From positions 11,036,001-11,100,000 of the forward strand of contig CM082587.2 of assembly GCA_040954595.2 (NCBI GenBank): a DNA stretch of 64,000 nt, in the 5' to 3' direction. This DNA is from Balanoglossus misakiensis (lineage: Eukaryota; Hemichordata). Both the position numbers and the translations under genes were made by a program. How positions within the stretch are numbered: the first letter of the stretch is position 1; each line of letters begins with the position of its first letter. Under the pieces are notes generated by a model. The model worked only from the letters and a program-made list of their open reading frames with translations, did not search any database and had not been told where the DNA came from. Shown in pieces: positions 10,794 through 23,800 of this stretch.

Positions 10794-11997
10794 TCTATAA
10801 ATTTTGAAGTCCACAAGGGGGGGGGGGGGTCATTGGTTTTTTTTAAACGTTTAGGGGGGTGGGGTCACATACTTTTGCCACCGAACTTTTGCTTTAGAGT
10901 CCACAAAATTGCAGTTTCGCACCCTTTATTTTACAAAATTTTCTCATGTGGGAGGTGGACACCCCCTCCCACACCCACCCCCTTCATTCTCCGCCACATT
11001 TCATTTTGGGCTGGTTTGTCTAGTGTACCAGGGAAGATTTCTTGCCACCCCACCCCCGATGCTTACTTTGAGTGGAGTGGCAAAATTAAAATTTGTCCTC
11101 CCTAACATTTAGTTAATTTGTTTTTGAGTTCATTAAATTGCAACTTTGAGCACCGTATTTTACAAAAAAGCAGTCCCCCTCCCACACCCACCCCCATCAC
11201 TTTTCTTGTTTTACCGATTCCAGCAACTATTTTATTGACTTGTCATTTTAATTTGTTCATGGATTTCTTTATTGCAACGATATACTATTATATACTTCAA
11301 TAATACTTTAAGAAATTTATAATTGAGGTGTGAGGAGCCTCATTCCCTTTATTGCATACAGTGTACATAGGATCAGGACGGCGAATGTTTTGGGCGTGGG
11401 GGGGGGGAGGTCATCATATTTTTGGGTCTGTCAAAGGGGGGGGTCATCATTTTTTGGTCCTGGGTGAAGGGGGGGTCGGCCTGATTTTGAGAACCGATGA
11501 CACAAACTTGCCAGCCCCCCCCCCCCCTGCCGTAAAAACTGAACGGTCCCTTAGCTACTAGTACAACAATTAACGTATTGATTGTAGGACATGTAAGGCC
11601 TAGGTCGTATACTCCGTTTTTAAGAAGACCAATTTTTAAAAGTATTACAATATTCATGAAAAGTATTTCGCTTGACTTGGAGCCCTAATCCGCCGTTTGA
11701 CGGTGTGAACAATGCAGCAGACTGAGCAGCGGAGCCGCCGTCGGGGTTCTCCGTGGCTCCGGTGCAGTGCAAGGCCGAGTTCTCTTGTGGCTGGGGTATA
11801 TATTTCAATGAAATTGATATACATCAGTTTGTAATGACCAATCATCTTGACAAAAAATTATTTCCTTCGAAAGTCACATTTATTTATAAATAAACAGCTT
11901 AGGGAAATGTGCATGCCCACTGCGTTGCGACACTTTGAACAACGAACAGCACAACAAGATGACGAAAAACACATTTCACTGTGAGATAAGGATGATA
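10794..11997. repeat. Loop of fold-back element with G/C-tract repeat J
   Basis: Unpaired centre of the fold-back. It contains homopolymer G runs (10817-10828, 11399-11408 and others) and C runs (11513-11526). One block reads TGCAGTTTCGCACCC then TTTATTTTACAAAATTTTC. The same block occurs at about 32020-32060 and, inverted, near 49150-49190, so the loop holds a copy of a dispersed repeat (J). Confidence 0.7.
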
Positions 11998-12225
11998 TTC
12001 CGAAAAAATAAGTTATAGTCGATATAGCTGTGTTTATGTTATTGCTTTTTACGTGATTGTTTGTAGAAAAATGCGTATCGTGACCCAGCGCTATGTTGAA
12101 ACTTGCCCTGATACGAATGCACTGCCATAGAACACCACTCACGCTTTGCAGAGTTTTGGCACGAATGACCCCGTGACCCCGCTTTATTTCCCATGCTTCA
12201 TTGGGATTGCCGAACAGCGCCCGCA

Positions 12226-12690
12226 CAAATGCCTACTATAACGAAAATGCCTTGCATGATGTACAAATTGCCTATGACGATACGCCAGCACAAATGCCTA
12301 CAATAACGAAAATGCCTTGCATGATGTACAAATTGCCTATGACGATACGCCAGAAGACTACCACTGGAGCAGCGCCCTCACAAATGCCTACAATAACGAA
12401 AATGCCTTGCATGATGTACAAATTGCCTATGACGATACGCCAGCACAAATGCCTACAATAACGAAAATGCCTTGCATGATGTACAAATTGCCTATGACGA
12501 TACGCCAGAAGACTACCACTGGAGCAGCGCCCTCACAAATGCCTACAATAACGAAAATGCCTTGCATGATGTACAAATTGCCTATGACGATACGCCAGCA
12601 CAAATGCCTACAATAACGAAAATGCCTTGCATGATGTATAAATTGCCTATGACGATACGCCAGAAGACTACCACTGGAGCAGCGCCCTCA
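12226..12690 (+). repeat. 65/90-bp alternating tandem repeat, right arm
   Basis: Inverted counterpart of 10250-10572, but with six copies (GATGTACAAATTGCCTATG near 12259, 12324, 12414, 12479, 12569, 12634). The two arms therefore differ by one 155-bp double unit. Confidence 0.9.
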
Positions 12691-13424
12691 CTAATGGGCC
12701 CAACATTGTCTACCACAACGAAGTGAATGGCTATGACAAAACGGCGAAAGCATAAACATTGTAAAAATGCGTAAGATAATCTGACATTTGTCTAGATAGA
12801 TCTACAAAATAACTAGCACAAACTGGCAAAGGAATTAAAATTAATCATAGATGCCTTAAATAATAAGACAAATGCCTAACCAAGTTAACAAGATAACTTG
12901 CAAAAACTAAGAAAAGAGTGAAAGATTATAATATATGCCCAAAATAATGTAACAAATGTCTTAAATAATTTATTAAATTACCAGTATTAACCTAACAAGA
13001 GTTTAACATTATGGCAAATAGCTAGGATGGTACGCTAAATGCACATAATTCAACTGCAATGCCAAACAGGATATACCAAATAACTAACATAAAGTAATAA
13101 AAGACTACGCATTATGAAAAAATGCCAATAATTGCATACCAAATGCGTAATACAATACACACAATGAATAACGTAATATGACAAATGCCTAACGTAATAT
13201 GGTAAATAACTAGTATAAACGGAGAAGAGGATTAGAAATCACAATGTTTGGCTATAATAGTATGACAAATGGCTAGGATGGTAAACTAAATGGCTTGAAT
13301 AAAGTGACAAAATAGTTGGCAATATTAACAAATGCATATAATTTAACTGCAATGCCTAGCATGTACTATAAATGCGGAAGACAATATTTCCTGTAATCAT
13401 ATAAGACAGTTACGGCGTTCCATA

Positions 13425-14105
13425 GAAATGGCTTCATCATCATCCCTCCAACCAAAGTTGAAACAGAGTTGCAAATATTGCACAGCTTGAAATCATAAAA
13501 TGTTGCAAAATTGAACCAACCGTTTGGTCAACGATTATGTTCTTACAGCTATTATTAGAACCAGACAGTCTCAGGTAACAAGAGACATGGGCCTGATTTG
13601 CAAGTTGAGTTAGAACTGCCTTTGCCTGCCCACGGACGCCCCAATTTCAGCAAAAATTATTGCATTAAAATATGAGTATGGAGAACTATGCTCTGTGTTT
13701 CTTTTGTTAGCTTACATAGCTGTTGTCATTCTAGTTTTTCCTCCGTCCTGTGAGCAGAGTTTCAGTTGCGAAAACCGACAGTTCTCAAAGTACAAAAGTA
13801 CACCTAAATTGCCTCGGTGATGAGCATGCAGAATTTATCTGATGCTTCTTACTGGCAGAAGGACCCCACCAGTTGCAGATTGTGAATTCCATGGCACAAG
13901 GGAATTTACGCTTTGCGTTCAAATATAAATAATTAAATCCTGTAAAATTATTCTATATGTTATTTATTGATGATTCAAAAGTGTTATGACTGATTGTGTT
14001 AGAGTACCTGTATTCCATATAAGCATGCTGTCAGTGCACATCCGATTGATAACAATTTCACATTTTTAAAAATTTGCTTCTCTGAATAATTATGAATACA
14101 TAAAA
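13425..14105 (-). repeat. Dispersed repeat R, copy R2, outer part
   Basis: Continues R2 after the nested element. 13431-13545 matches 1-120 inverted. 13546-14105 is the inverted counterpart of about 18625-19140 in R3, so R3 supplies the outer half that the window edge cuts from R1. Full R is about 1.5 kb. Confidence 0.9.
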
Positions 14106-14635
14106 CTTCATATGATATAAATTGTCCTGATATCGTAAACATTAAACCCCGATGCGTGGTATAAAATACCCCCCAAATCAGTGGCGAATCTTAATGCCGT
14201 TTGACTGACAACAGACAACACCAACGATCTTGGCTCTATGAAAATCGGCCCAAACAGATCCAAGCATAAAGAATTACACCACACAACGACAGTGGTTGGC
14301 TTTATAAACACACACAACATAAAGTTATCGATGAAAAAGTACACGAGCTTTTGAAACAACGATGATTTTGGGAGAAATCTGGTTTCAGTGCTTTTCAGAA
14401 GCATCCCTGGGAAACAATAACCACGCCATTCAAACAGCTGTCAATCGCATAGAGGTGTAAAGTGTTCAATTATTTTCTATGTACATGAGATCAATTACAC
14501 AGTTATTATGCACGACGACCACTCCCAAATAAACAACTGTACAAACACACGTTAATCCGAACCCCAGTACTTTCCGCACCGGGGTTTAAGGCCTAATGCT
14601 AGTGTCACAACATTGATTACCAGACCGTTTCCCTC

Positions 14636-14730
14636 TGTATGTATGTATGTATGTATGTATGTATGTATGCATGTATGCATGTGTTTGTGTGTGTGTGTAC
14701 ATGTGTGTATGCATGTTACATGTATATATG
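14636..14730 (+). repeat. (ATGT)n / (GT)n microsatellite
   Basis: About nine GTAT units, then ATGC-interrupted units, then a short GT run and TACATGTG repeats. Confidence 0.95.
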
Positions 14731-14769
14731 GATGTATGTCTGCCCTGATCCAAAACATGAAACCACTTC

Positions 14770-15480
14770 GCGTATCACCTTGATATTTGGTGTGTAGATG
14801 GGATTTTGCTTAAATGAAGTTGTCATTGCAAAAATACGCAAATAACCTGTGAAATATGTGGAATTGATCAAAACTCAACAACTGGTTAGACTGCTTTGAA
14901 CATTTGTATGCATGTAGGTAATGTCATCATACCTGATATACTTTGAGTTTATATCGTGAATTGTCTATTTTTTATGCAATTATTTTGTCTTGTTTTACCA
15001 TTTGAAAAAAAATCTTTTCCTCTTAAAGAGATTGGCTGATTTCTTTAGAATTTAGTATGACACTTCCGGTAGGTGATCTTAGTTGGTTTTGTTTAAATTG
15101 TCGCAGAATTTGTAATCTGTCATTTTTGGTCAAAATTCATTTTCTGAGAAACTCCTTAGATTGCTTTTAAATTTTGGTATGCTTGTTCCAAGAGGTAACC
15201 CAAGTAATGTTGTATATCATTTTGGTGAAATTTACATATTGTGGTCTTGGGGCAATTTTTGCAATTTGTATTCTTTGAAACTACTAGTCAGATTGCTTTC
15301 AACTTTGGTAGGCGTGGTGATTGAAGTAGATATTATACAATTTGTTGATAGTTGGATAGATGTGGTTTGAGGCAGTTTTTGTCATTGTTGAATGTTGTTT
15401 TCCCTACAATACTTGTCTGGTTCCTTTGAAATGTTCTTACAGTAGGTCATATCTGCTTGCCAATGTCACATGATTTTTCC
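14770..15480 (+). repeat. Diverged tandem repeat, unit roughly 120-130 bp
   Basis: The phrase 'CAGATTGCTTT.AA.TTTGGTATG' recurs in decayed form near 14885, 15160, 15285 and 15420, with 'CTCAGAAACT'-like words before it. The same phrases return at 17990-18440, so both ends of the spacer carry the family. Confidence 0.55.
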
Positions 15481-16227
15481 CATGAACACAGACATACCTA
15501 ATTTTGTGTAATCCCCAGATGGGACCACAGTGTGTAATAACCTGACCAACAGTGACTAGTATATCCTGTGTGTTATACAGTACTTCTCACAAGGTTGAAG
15601 TACATGTAGACTGTTGATGATTTGTTGCGATTCTTCAGAAACTTACAATACAGAGTCTAATGTGGTAACGTCCATGGTCACATTCAGAACTACCTAGTCT
15701 ATGCCCGGCAGTGTTCTGTCCGCTTTGCTTCCAAAACTAATGTCTGGCCTCACTCATGCCACTTGCCCAATAAACTAATACCCCTTGCTGGGAATTATGA
15801 TGTAACTAGCGTCGCTTTGAAGCCTATAACATTACTGAACAGTGTTGATTTGGTGTAAGATTACAGTGAAGGCAGGGCTTATTACATTGAAAATGCTACC
15901 CAACCTTAATTACACGTATGTATATCCTTTGTCTAATCATTGGAAAAACAATGTACATGTACCAAAGACTAAGTAGCTATTTGAAGGTGAATCGCAAGTG
16001 GGCACTTTCATTACTTAACCTCAAGCAGTCGGTTAGCTACCGTATACTAAGACAAACATTCCTGGTGTAATTAACATCACTGTCATTAGTAATATCTATC
16101 TCCAATCAGTATCAGTTCTGCCTTTATGTTATTTTAAGTCAATTGTCAAGGTTCATGTACATATATTACAGCTTAACTGTCTTGTCAAAAACTTACGCAT
16201 GTACATGTACCTAATTCTAGGCTTACC

Positions 16228-16530
16228 TGTATGGTTAGAGATACAGTGTTTTATATTAATATGCATTAATATGAAACTAAAATTTGATGGTTAATTTAAG
16301 ACCCCCCTGAGCAATGGTAACCTCGTTAAATATGTGCATATCTAATTCTAGGCTATTCAGCTGAAGTAGAAACCTGGACATGGACAACTTCGGGGTCAAA
16401 ATCTTTTGACAAACATTTGTGTGATCTTGGGTAAACTTTGACCTACATTCCTATATTTTAGCATCCGGAGCAGATACAACCTTGACACTTGGAGTGATGG
16501 AACTATTTGATTGAGTATTATGTCTTGCCT
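16228..16530. repeat. Inner inverted repeat, left arm
   Basis: Pairs with 17115-17417 at an estimated 85-90% identity by eye, including GACATGGACAACTT and CACTTGGAGTGATGGAA words. Nested inside the R2/R3 inverted pair. Confidence 0.8.
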
Positions 16531-16689
16531 CATTAATTATGTACTTACCTAATGCCAGCCTAACCAATAGGGCTGGAAGTCTGGCTTTTTGGACATGATA
16601 AATTTGAGATCAACATTTTTCTACAGCAGCCAGCCTTCTCCTAAAAAGAATGGACAATATAAAGGCTTTGATGGTATACTGAACTTTTG

Positions 16690-16905
16690 ACTCCCTCCCT
16701 GAGACTGTGTGCCAATGACGGGATAGCCTACTCAGCGTTGGGTAGATCCTAAGAAGGCCTCAGCCAGGCATCAAATACAAAAAGCGGGAATCCAAGCTTT
16801 AATGGTGGGTTACATCGTTAACTTCCCTGCAGAGCTGATTTCTCAGACTGTGAGCCAATGACGGGTAAAGCCCCTAGGTAGGGGCCACCTAAGACAGGCC
16901 GGTCA
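16690..16905 (+). repeat. Two-copy tandem duplication inside inner fold-back
   Basis: GAGACTGTGTGCCAATGACG at about 16701 returns as CAGACTGTGAGCCAATGACG near 16845. Each copy is followed by a similar GCCTAC/GCCCCTAGG and AAGNAGGCC segment. Lies between the arms 16228-16530 and 17115-17417. Confidence 0.6.
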
Positions 16906-17114
16906 TGCTTTAATCACAAAGAAGGGCAAGTTCAGTCTTACCACAACTTTGTCTGCTGTATATGCTTCATAAAGATTGCAGAGTATTTTGAGAATACATT
17001 GTGTTAAGGCAGTGTGACCAGCTAAAATGTACTGGCAAACACAGCCAATGTGTAATGAAAAACATCTAATTTGGCTGAATAAAAGACACAGCAAAAGCAC
17101 TGTGACTAGCTGAG

Positions 17115-17417
17115 ACATAATACTCCATTATGCAGTTCCATCACTCCAAGTGTCAAGAATGTATCTGTGCCGGATGCCAAGATATAGGAATGTAGGTCAA
17201 AGTTTACCCAAGATCACCCAACATTTTGTCAAAAGATTTTGACCCCAAAGTTGTCCATGTCCAGGTTTCTACCGCAACTGGATAGCCTAGAATTAGATAT
17301 GTACATATTTAATGAGGTTACCATGGATCAAGGCAGTCCTAAGTAAACCATCAAATTTTTAGTTTCATGTTAATTCATGTTAATATAAAACGCTGTATCT
17401 CTAACCCACTGGTATGC
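17115..17417. repeat. Inner inverted repeat, right arm
   Basis: Inverted partner of 16228-16530. Together with the 16690-16905 duplication in the loop, it forms an element of about 1.19 kb. No target duplication could be read because the outer edges fade. Confidence 0.8.
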
Positions 17418-18624
17418 CATTCTGTGTTTCATGCTACCCAATATGGGTAAGTAGGTAAAAAGTCACCCTAGGCCATTTGAAATTTTGCTGAAAAAATCTC
17501 GTCTCTTACATATGTACATTTGGTAAAAGGGAAATTTTAATCACGGAGTAGAACATATTCATAAAAAATATTTGAGGGAAAGAAGGAAGTTTTTCATAGC
17601 TTTGGTGCTTCAAATAGTAGAGAGGTTCCCTTGTTATCCTTAGACTCAAACTCAGAGTTTCCAATCTTTCAGTATTTTCATGATATTACTTTCCATCTTA
17701 GATTTGTTCATCTAAACAAACTGACTGATAGGTATACATGAACATTTTATTGACTAATGAATGTGCCTGTATGTTGCAATTTAAAGAAGTCAGATATTAA
17801 ACGAGTGCCACACCTGTTTTAATCAGCCTCCATATGGAGGGTACACATCGCAGAGAGATGACAAACCCCATGCAAATTCAAGTAATATGGCTCAATGGTG
17901 CTGATTTTAAAGGATAGGTGGATGATTTGAAAAATGTTATTGTGGAAAAAGATGTGTAAAATTTGGCAGCTTGTGAGGCTTTAATTGTAAAATCTTTGAA
18001 ATATGTTTTACTCTTTAGGTCCAATTTTGTATATGTCAATATACCATTGGGACCAATGTGAAATTGTTCTAAACTCAGAAACTCAAGAAGGTACTGGTCA
18101 GATTGCTTTAGAAATTGGTGTGTGTTTATGTTATTGAGACTTTATACAGATATTGTTTTTCATTTTTGAAGTATATTTTTGGGGTGATTTTGGTCGTCAT
18201 ATACTCAGAAACCTCTATCCACATTTTTTTTAAAATTTGGTTTGCATGTTCTTAGGTGTGATTTTATGACAATTTAACAAACCCAGTGATGGAAGTGACA
18301 ATATTGTTTTGGGTTTTTTTGGCAATTTCTGCCATTTTTGTCTGATTGCTTTGCAATTTAGTTTGCAGTTTCTAGGGAATTCTTACTGTGGTGCACAAAA
18401 TTCACAAAGGTGATTTACTATCCTCATGCGCTTTGTTGAACTGGCACCCTGTTGCAAAACAGACATTACAACACTCTTTGAATTGAATTCATAGCTACCA
18501 ATTTTTCGGGGGTGTAGCACCTTTTTTATGCCTAAAACTTTGATCGAGAACTTCAAATTAAATGCAACCCTCCAAATATTTGCAATATTTCAGGTAAAAT
18601 GATATAATTTTAAAGCATAAATTT

Positions 18625-19470
18625 TGATGTATTCATAATCATTAAGAGAAACACATTTTGAAAATAGAATATTAATCACACTAGCAGTCATAATACTTTT
18701 GAATCATCACTAAAGAACATATAGAAAAATTAAACAGGTTTTAATTATTTATATTTGAACGCAAAGCGTAAATTCCCTTGTGCCATGGAATTGACAATCT
18801 GCAACTGGTGGGGTCCTTCTGCCAGTAAAAAGCATCAGATAAATTCTGCATGCTCATCACCGAGGCAATTTAGGTGTACTTTTGTACTTTGAGAACTGTC
18901 GGTTTTCGCAACTGAAACTCTGTTCACAGGACAGAGGAAAAACTAGAATGACAACAGCTATGTAAGCTAACAAAAGGAACACAGAGCATAGTTCTCCATA
19001 CTCACATTTTAATGCAATAATTTTTGCTGAAACTGGGGCGTCCGTGGGCAGGCAAAGGCAGTTCTAACTCGACTTGCAAATAAGGCCCATGTCTCTTGTT
19101 CGCTGAGATTGTCTGGTTCTAATAATAGCTGTAAGAACTTGATCATTGACCGAACTGTTGGTTCAATTTTGCAACATTTTATGATTTCAAGCTGTGCAAT
19201 ATTTGCAACTCAGTTTCAACTTTGGTTGGAGGGATGATGATGAAGCCATTTCACTGACAAAATAGCGCTACTGACTGATGTCAATGTTTGTTTACAGTCA
19301 AATGCATTGCCATCATAAAAATACATGTGAGAAATTTCTTATGTGTATGATACACACTTTTGTGCATGACTGCAAACTCTGAAATTCTAAGGGTTGAATT
19401 CATTGGGTAGAATTCATGTTTTTTGGATTCTTAAACAACCAGTCACGAAAGCTAAGTGGTTACCTCAGAG
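18625..19470 (+). repeat. Dispersed repeat R, copy R3 (truncated)
   Basis: 18625-19140 is the inverted partner of 13546-14105. 19140-19470 matches 1-350 directly. Similarity stops near GGTTACCTCAGAG at 19466, well before the inner end present in R1 and R2, so the copy is truncated. Confidence 0.85.
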
Positions 19471-20819
19471 AAACTGTGTTAAATTTGGTCATCAATTGCT
19501 TTAAATCACACAAGACATTCCCAGAGCTAAAGTTACTGCAGCAGTCAGTTTCAACTCAGCTTGCAAATTGGGATCATGTCTTGTGTTCGTCGAGACTGTC
19601 TGTAGTCGAGTTGACAGTCCTATGGGGTCAATGATGAACCTACAAATGTTCTTTCCAATGAAATTGTTATAAATCTAATATTCAGGATTTGCATTCATAC
19701 CTTAAACAATATAACTGTATTGCAAATATGGCAACTCTTCTAAGTTACATTGGAACACCTTCTCGCCACTGTTTGTGCCAAAATGGTGAATAAGCTTTCA
19801 TTTTCAAGCCTTAACATAGGCACCCAAAACAAGACAACAGCATTGCAAATATGGCATTTTTTGTTCAACTCTTCTCATTTGCATAGTCCAAAATGGCCGC
19901 CAAACTCCTCTAACATGTAAATTTCCTATGGTCGTCTTAAATAGCGTGTAGTATCGCATTTGAAGGGTTTTCATCAATATGGGTAACTAAAACAATTTCA
20001 GTGTGGTTGACATGGCAATATTAGACAACTGTTCTAATTTGCATAATCCAAAATGGCCGACAAACTTCTCTAACATGTAAATTTCCCTGGTTTGTCTTAT
20101 ATGGTGTGTAATATCGCATTTTCACGGTTTTAATTAATATGGGTACCTAAAACAATTTCAACGTGGTTGACATGGCAATATTAGACAACTGTTCTAATTT
20201 GCATAATTCGAACGCCTGCTGGATAATTTAATTTTTGCCCTTCTTGTCCCATGATTATATGTGTAATATCTCATTTTCAATGTGTTTACATGTATAAATG
20301 CAGAATCCATTTCAAACTAAGTGGGCATATTGTAGCGCCGATCTTATTTCTTAATCCGCACCACAGAACTGATGCAAGGTTTAGGACTGTATGTGGCCAC
20401 TGGCCGACACCCCGGGCGAGAGGTCTCCAATTATTTTCAGCACGTAGTGTGCTTCCCGGTTGATGACATCAATATGTGTAAATGCCAAAAACCCGACCTA
20501 TTGTAATACCAGTCAAATTTTCTTTGTCATTTACCATTTTTCTCTTGCATATGAAGGTTTTTCTTAAAGAGTACATACCCATATACATTTGTTTGGGAGC
20601 ACACATCCCCACCCCCTGCCAACAATAATTGGACAACTTTATTCTTCTTATACTTCTTTTTAGTCTAAACATTCATATAGAGAAGGCAACATGTTCTTGA
20701 AGCTGCTGACTATGGAAATATGATGAAGTACATTTTCCTAGTTGTACATGTACAGTATGATAGGCCCAATGTACCAATTAGAGATGTGTGCCTTACAGGC
20801 AACATACAATGTAGCTCTG
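19471..20819. repeat. Flank of satellite with ~162-bp tandem units
   Basis: Units starting TTTGCATA(G/A)TCCAAAATGG are at about 19876 and 20036; a third start near 20200 diverges after 10 bases. A looser relative lies at 19735-19860. The rest (20215-20819) shows no gene or repeat I recognise. Confidence 0.65.
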
Positions 20820-23800
20820 CATGGCCTGGTTAATCAATGTTGACGCAAAGGTTGACCCCACCAAACACTCAAAATTAATGGGCACGACACTGGCCACTAG
20901 CTCTGCATGGCCTGGTTAATCAATGTTGACGCAAAGGTTGACCCCACCAAACACTCAAAATTAATGGGCACGACACTGGCCACTAGCTCTGGCCAGGCTA
21001 ATCAAGGTTGACGCAAGGGTTGACCCCACCAAACACTCAAAATTGATGGGCGCGACACTGGCCACTAGCTCTGGCCTGGCTAATCAATGTTGACGCAAGG
21101 GTTGACCCCACCAAACACTCAAAATTGATGGGCGCGACACTGGCCACTAGCTCTGGCCTGGCCTGGTTAATCAATGTTGACGCAAAGGTTGACCCCACCA
21201 AACACTCAAAATTGATGGGCACGACACAGGCCACTAGCTCTGGCCAGGCTAATCAAGGTTGACGCAAGGGTTGACCCCACCAAACACTCAAAATTGATGG
21301 ACACGACACTGGCCACTAGTTCTGGCCTGGCTAATCAATGTTGACGCAAGGGTTGACCCCACCAAACACTCAAAATTGATGGGCGCGACACTGGCCACTA
21401 GCTCTGGCCAGGCTAATCAAGGTTGACGCAAGGGTTGACCCCACCAAACACTCAAAATTGATGGGCGCGACACTGGCCACTAGCTCTGGCCTGGCTAATC
21501 AATGTTGACGCAAGGGTTGACCCCACCAAACACTCAAAATTGATGGGCGCGACACTGGCCACTAGCTCTGGCCTGGCCTGGTTAATCAATGTTGACGCAA
21601 AGGTTGACCCCACCAAACACTCAAAATTGATGGTCACGACACAGGCCACTAGCTCTGGCCAGGCTAATCAAGGTTGACGCAAGGGTTGACCCCACCAAAC
21701 ACTCAAAATTGATGGGCACGACACTGGCCACTAGTTCTGGCCTGGCTAATCAATGTTGACGCAAGGGTTGACCCCACCAAACACTCAAAATTGATGGGCG
21801 CGACACTGGCCACTAGCTCTGGCCAGGCTAATCAAGGTTGACGCAAGGGTTGACCCCACCAAACACTCAAAATTGATGGGCGCGACACTGGCCACTAGCT
21901 CTGGCCAGGCTAATCAAGGTTGACGCAAGGGTTGACCCCACCAAACACTCAAAATTGATGGGCGCGACACTGGCCACTAGCTCTGGCCTGGCTAATAAAT
22001 GTTGACGCAAGGGTTGACCCCACCAAACACTCAAAATTGATGGGCGCGACACTGGCCACTAGCTCTGGCCTGGCTAATAAATGTTGACGCAAGGGTTGAC
22101 CCCACCAAACACTCAAAATTGATGGGCGCGACACTGGCCGCTAGCTCTGGCCTGGCTAATCAATGTTGACGCAAAGGTTGACCCCACCAAACACTCAAAA
22201 TTGATGGGCGCGACACTGGCCGTTAGCTCTGGCCTCGCTAATCAATGTTGACGCAAAGGTTGACCCCACCAAACACTCAAAATTGATGGGCGCGACACTG
22301 GCCGCTAGCTCTGGCCTGGCTAATCAATGTTGACGCAAAGGTTGACCCCACCAAACACTCAAAAATGATGGGCGCGACACTGGCCACTAGCTCTGGCCTG
22401 GCTAATCAATGTTGACGCAAAGGTTGACCCCACCAAACGCTCAAAATTGATGGGCGCGACACTGGCCACTAGCTCTGGCCTGGCTAATCAATGTTGACGC
22501 AAAGGTTGACCCCACCAAACGCTCAAAATTAATGGGCGCGACACTGGCCACTAGCTCTGGCCTGGCTTAACAATGTTGACGCAAAGGTTGACCCCACCAA
22601 ACACTCAAAATTAATGGGCGCGACACTGGCCACTAGCTCTGGCCTGGCTAATCAATGTTGACGCAAAGGTTGACCCCACCAAACACTCAAAATTGATGGG
22701 CGCGACACTGGCCACTAGCTCTGGCCTGGCCTGATTAATCAATGTTGACGCAAAGGTTGACCCCACCAAACACTCAAAATTGATGGGCACGACACAGGCC
22801 ACTAGCTCTGGCCAGGCTAATCAAGGTTAACGCAAGGGTTGACCCCACCAAACACTCAAAATTGATGGGCACGACATTGGCCACTAGCTCTGGCCTGGCT
22901 AATCAATGTTGACGCAAGGGTTGACCCCACCAAACACTCAAAATTGATGGGCGCGACACTGGCCACTAGCTCTGGCCTGGCCTGATTAATCAATGTTGAC
23001 GCAAAGGTTGACCCCACCAAACACTCAAAATTGATGGGCACGACACAGGCCACTAGCTCTGGCCAGGCTAATCAAGGTTGACGCAAGGGTTGACCCCACC
23101 AAACACTCAAAATTGATGGGCACGACATTGGCCACTAGCTCTGGCCTGGCTAATCAATGTTGACGCAAGGGTTGACCCCACCAAACACTCAAAATTGATG
23201 GGCGCGACACTGGCCACTAGCTCTGGCCTGGCTAATCAATGTTGACGCAAAGGTTGACCCCACCAAACACTCAAAACTAATGGGCGCGACACTGGCCACT
23301 AGCTCTGGCCTGGCTAATCAATGTTGACGCAAAGGTTGACCCCACCAAACACTCAAAACTAATGGGCACGACACTGGCCACTAGCTCTGGCCTGGCCTGG
23401 TTAATCAATGTTGACGCAAAGGTTGACCCCAACAAACACTCAAAATTGATGGGCGCGACACTGGCCACTAGCTCTGGCCAGGCTAATCAAGGTTGACGCA
23501 AGGGTTGACCCCACCAAACACTCAAAATTGATGGGCGCGACACTGGCCACTAGCTCTGGCCTGGCCTGGTTAATCAATGTTGACGCAAAGGTTGACCCCA
23601 CCAAACACTCAAAATTAATGGGCGCGACACTGGCCACTAGCTCTGGCCTGGCTAATCAATGTTGACGCAAAGGTTGACCCCACCAAACACTCCAAATTGA
23701 TGGGCGCGACACTGGCCAAGGTTGACCCCACCAAACACTCAAAATTAAAGGGCACGACACTGGCCACTCTGGTCTGGTTAGGGTTGACGCAAAGGTTGAC

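Larger units (their letters stand above)
9530..13424. mobile_element. Giant fold-back element nested in R2
   Basis: The left end TATGGAACGCCGTAACTG is exactly inverted at the right end (13407-13424). The arms run about 1.26 kb on the left (to ~10793) and 1.43 kb on the right (from ~11998), separated by a 1.2 kb loop. GAAATG flanks it on both sides (9524-9529 and 13425-13430), giving a 6-bp target duplication. Removing element and one GAAATG restores the R sequence. The arms are AT-rich with many short GGCATTTGT-like words, then unique sequence next to the loop, and carry tandem repeats. No transposase ORF is visible, so it should depend on another element. Superfamily unknown. Confidence 0.9.
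14106..18624. other. Spacer between R2 and R3, no gene
   Basis: R2 and R3 form an inverted pair around this 4.5 kb interval. It holds a microsatellite (14636-14730), diverged tandem repeats at both ends (14770-15480 and 17990-18440), and an internal inverted repeat (16228-16530 against 17115-17417). ORFs are short and lack motifs. Confidence 0.6.

Noticed and set aside
10563-11105. 180-codon ORF (MRALFGNPNESWEIKRG...)
   Set aside because: Its first half is repeated inverted in the other arm of the fold-back and its second half is poly-G/poly-P low complexity.
10218-12726. Repeated HDVQIAYDDTP / MPTITKMPCMMYKL peptides as a repeat protein
   Set aside because: They are frames through the 65/90-bp tandem repeat; alternating unit lengths put successive units in different frames, and both arms are mirror images.
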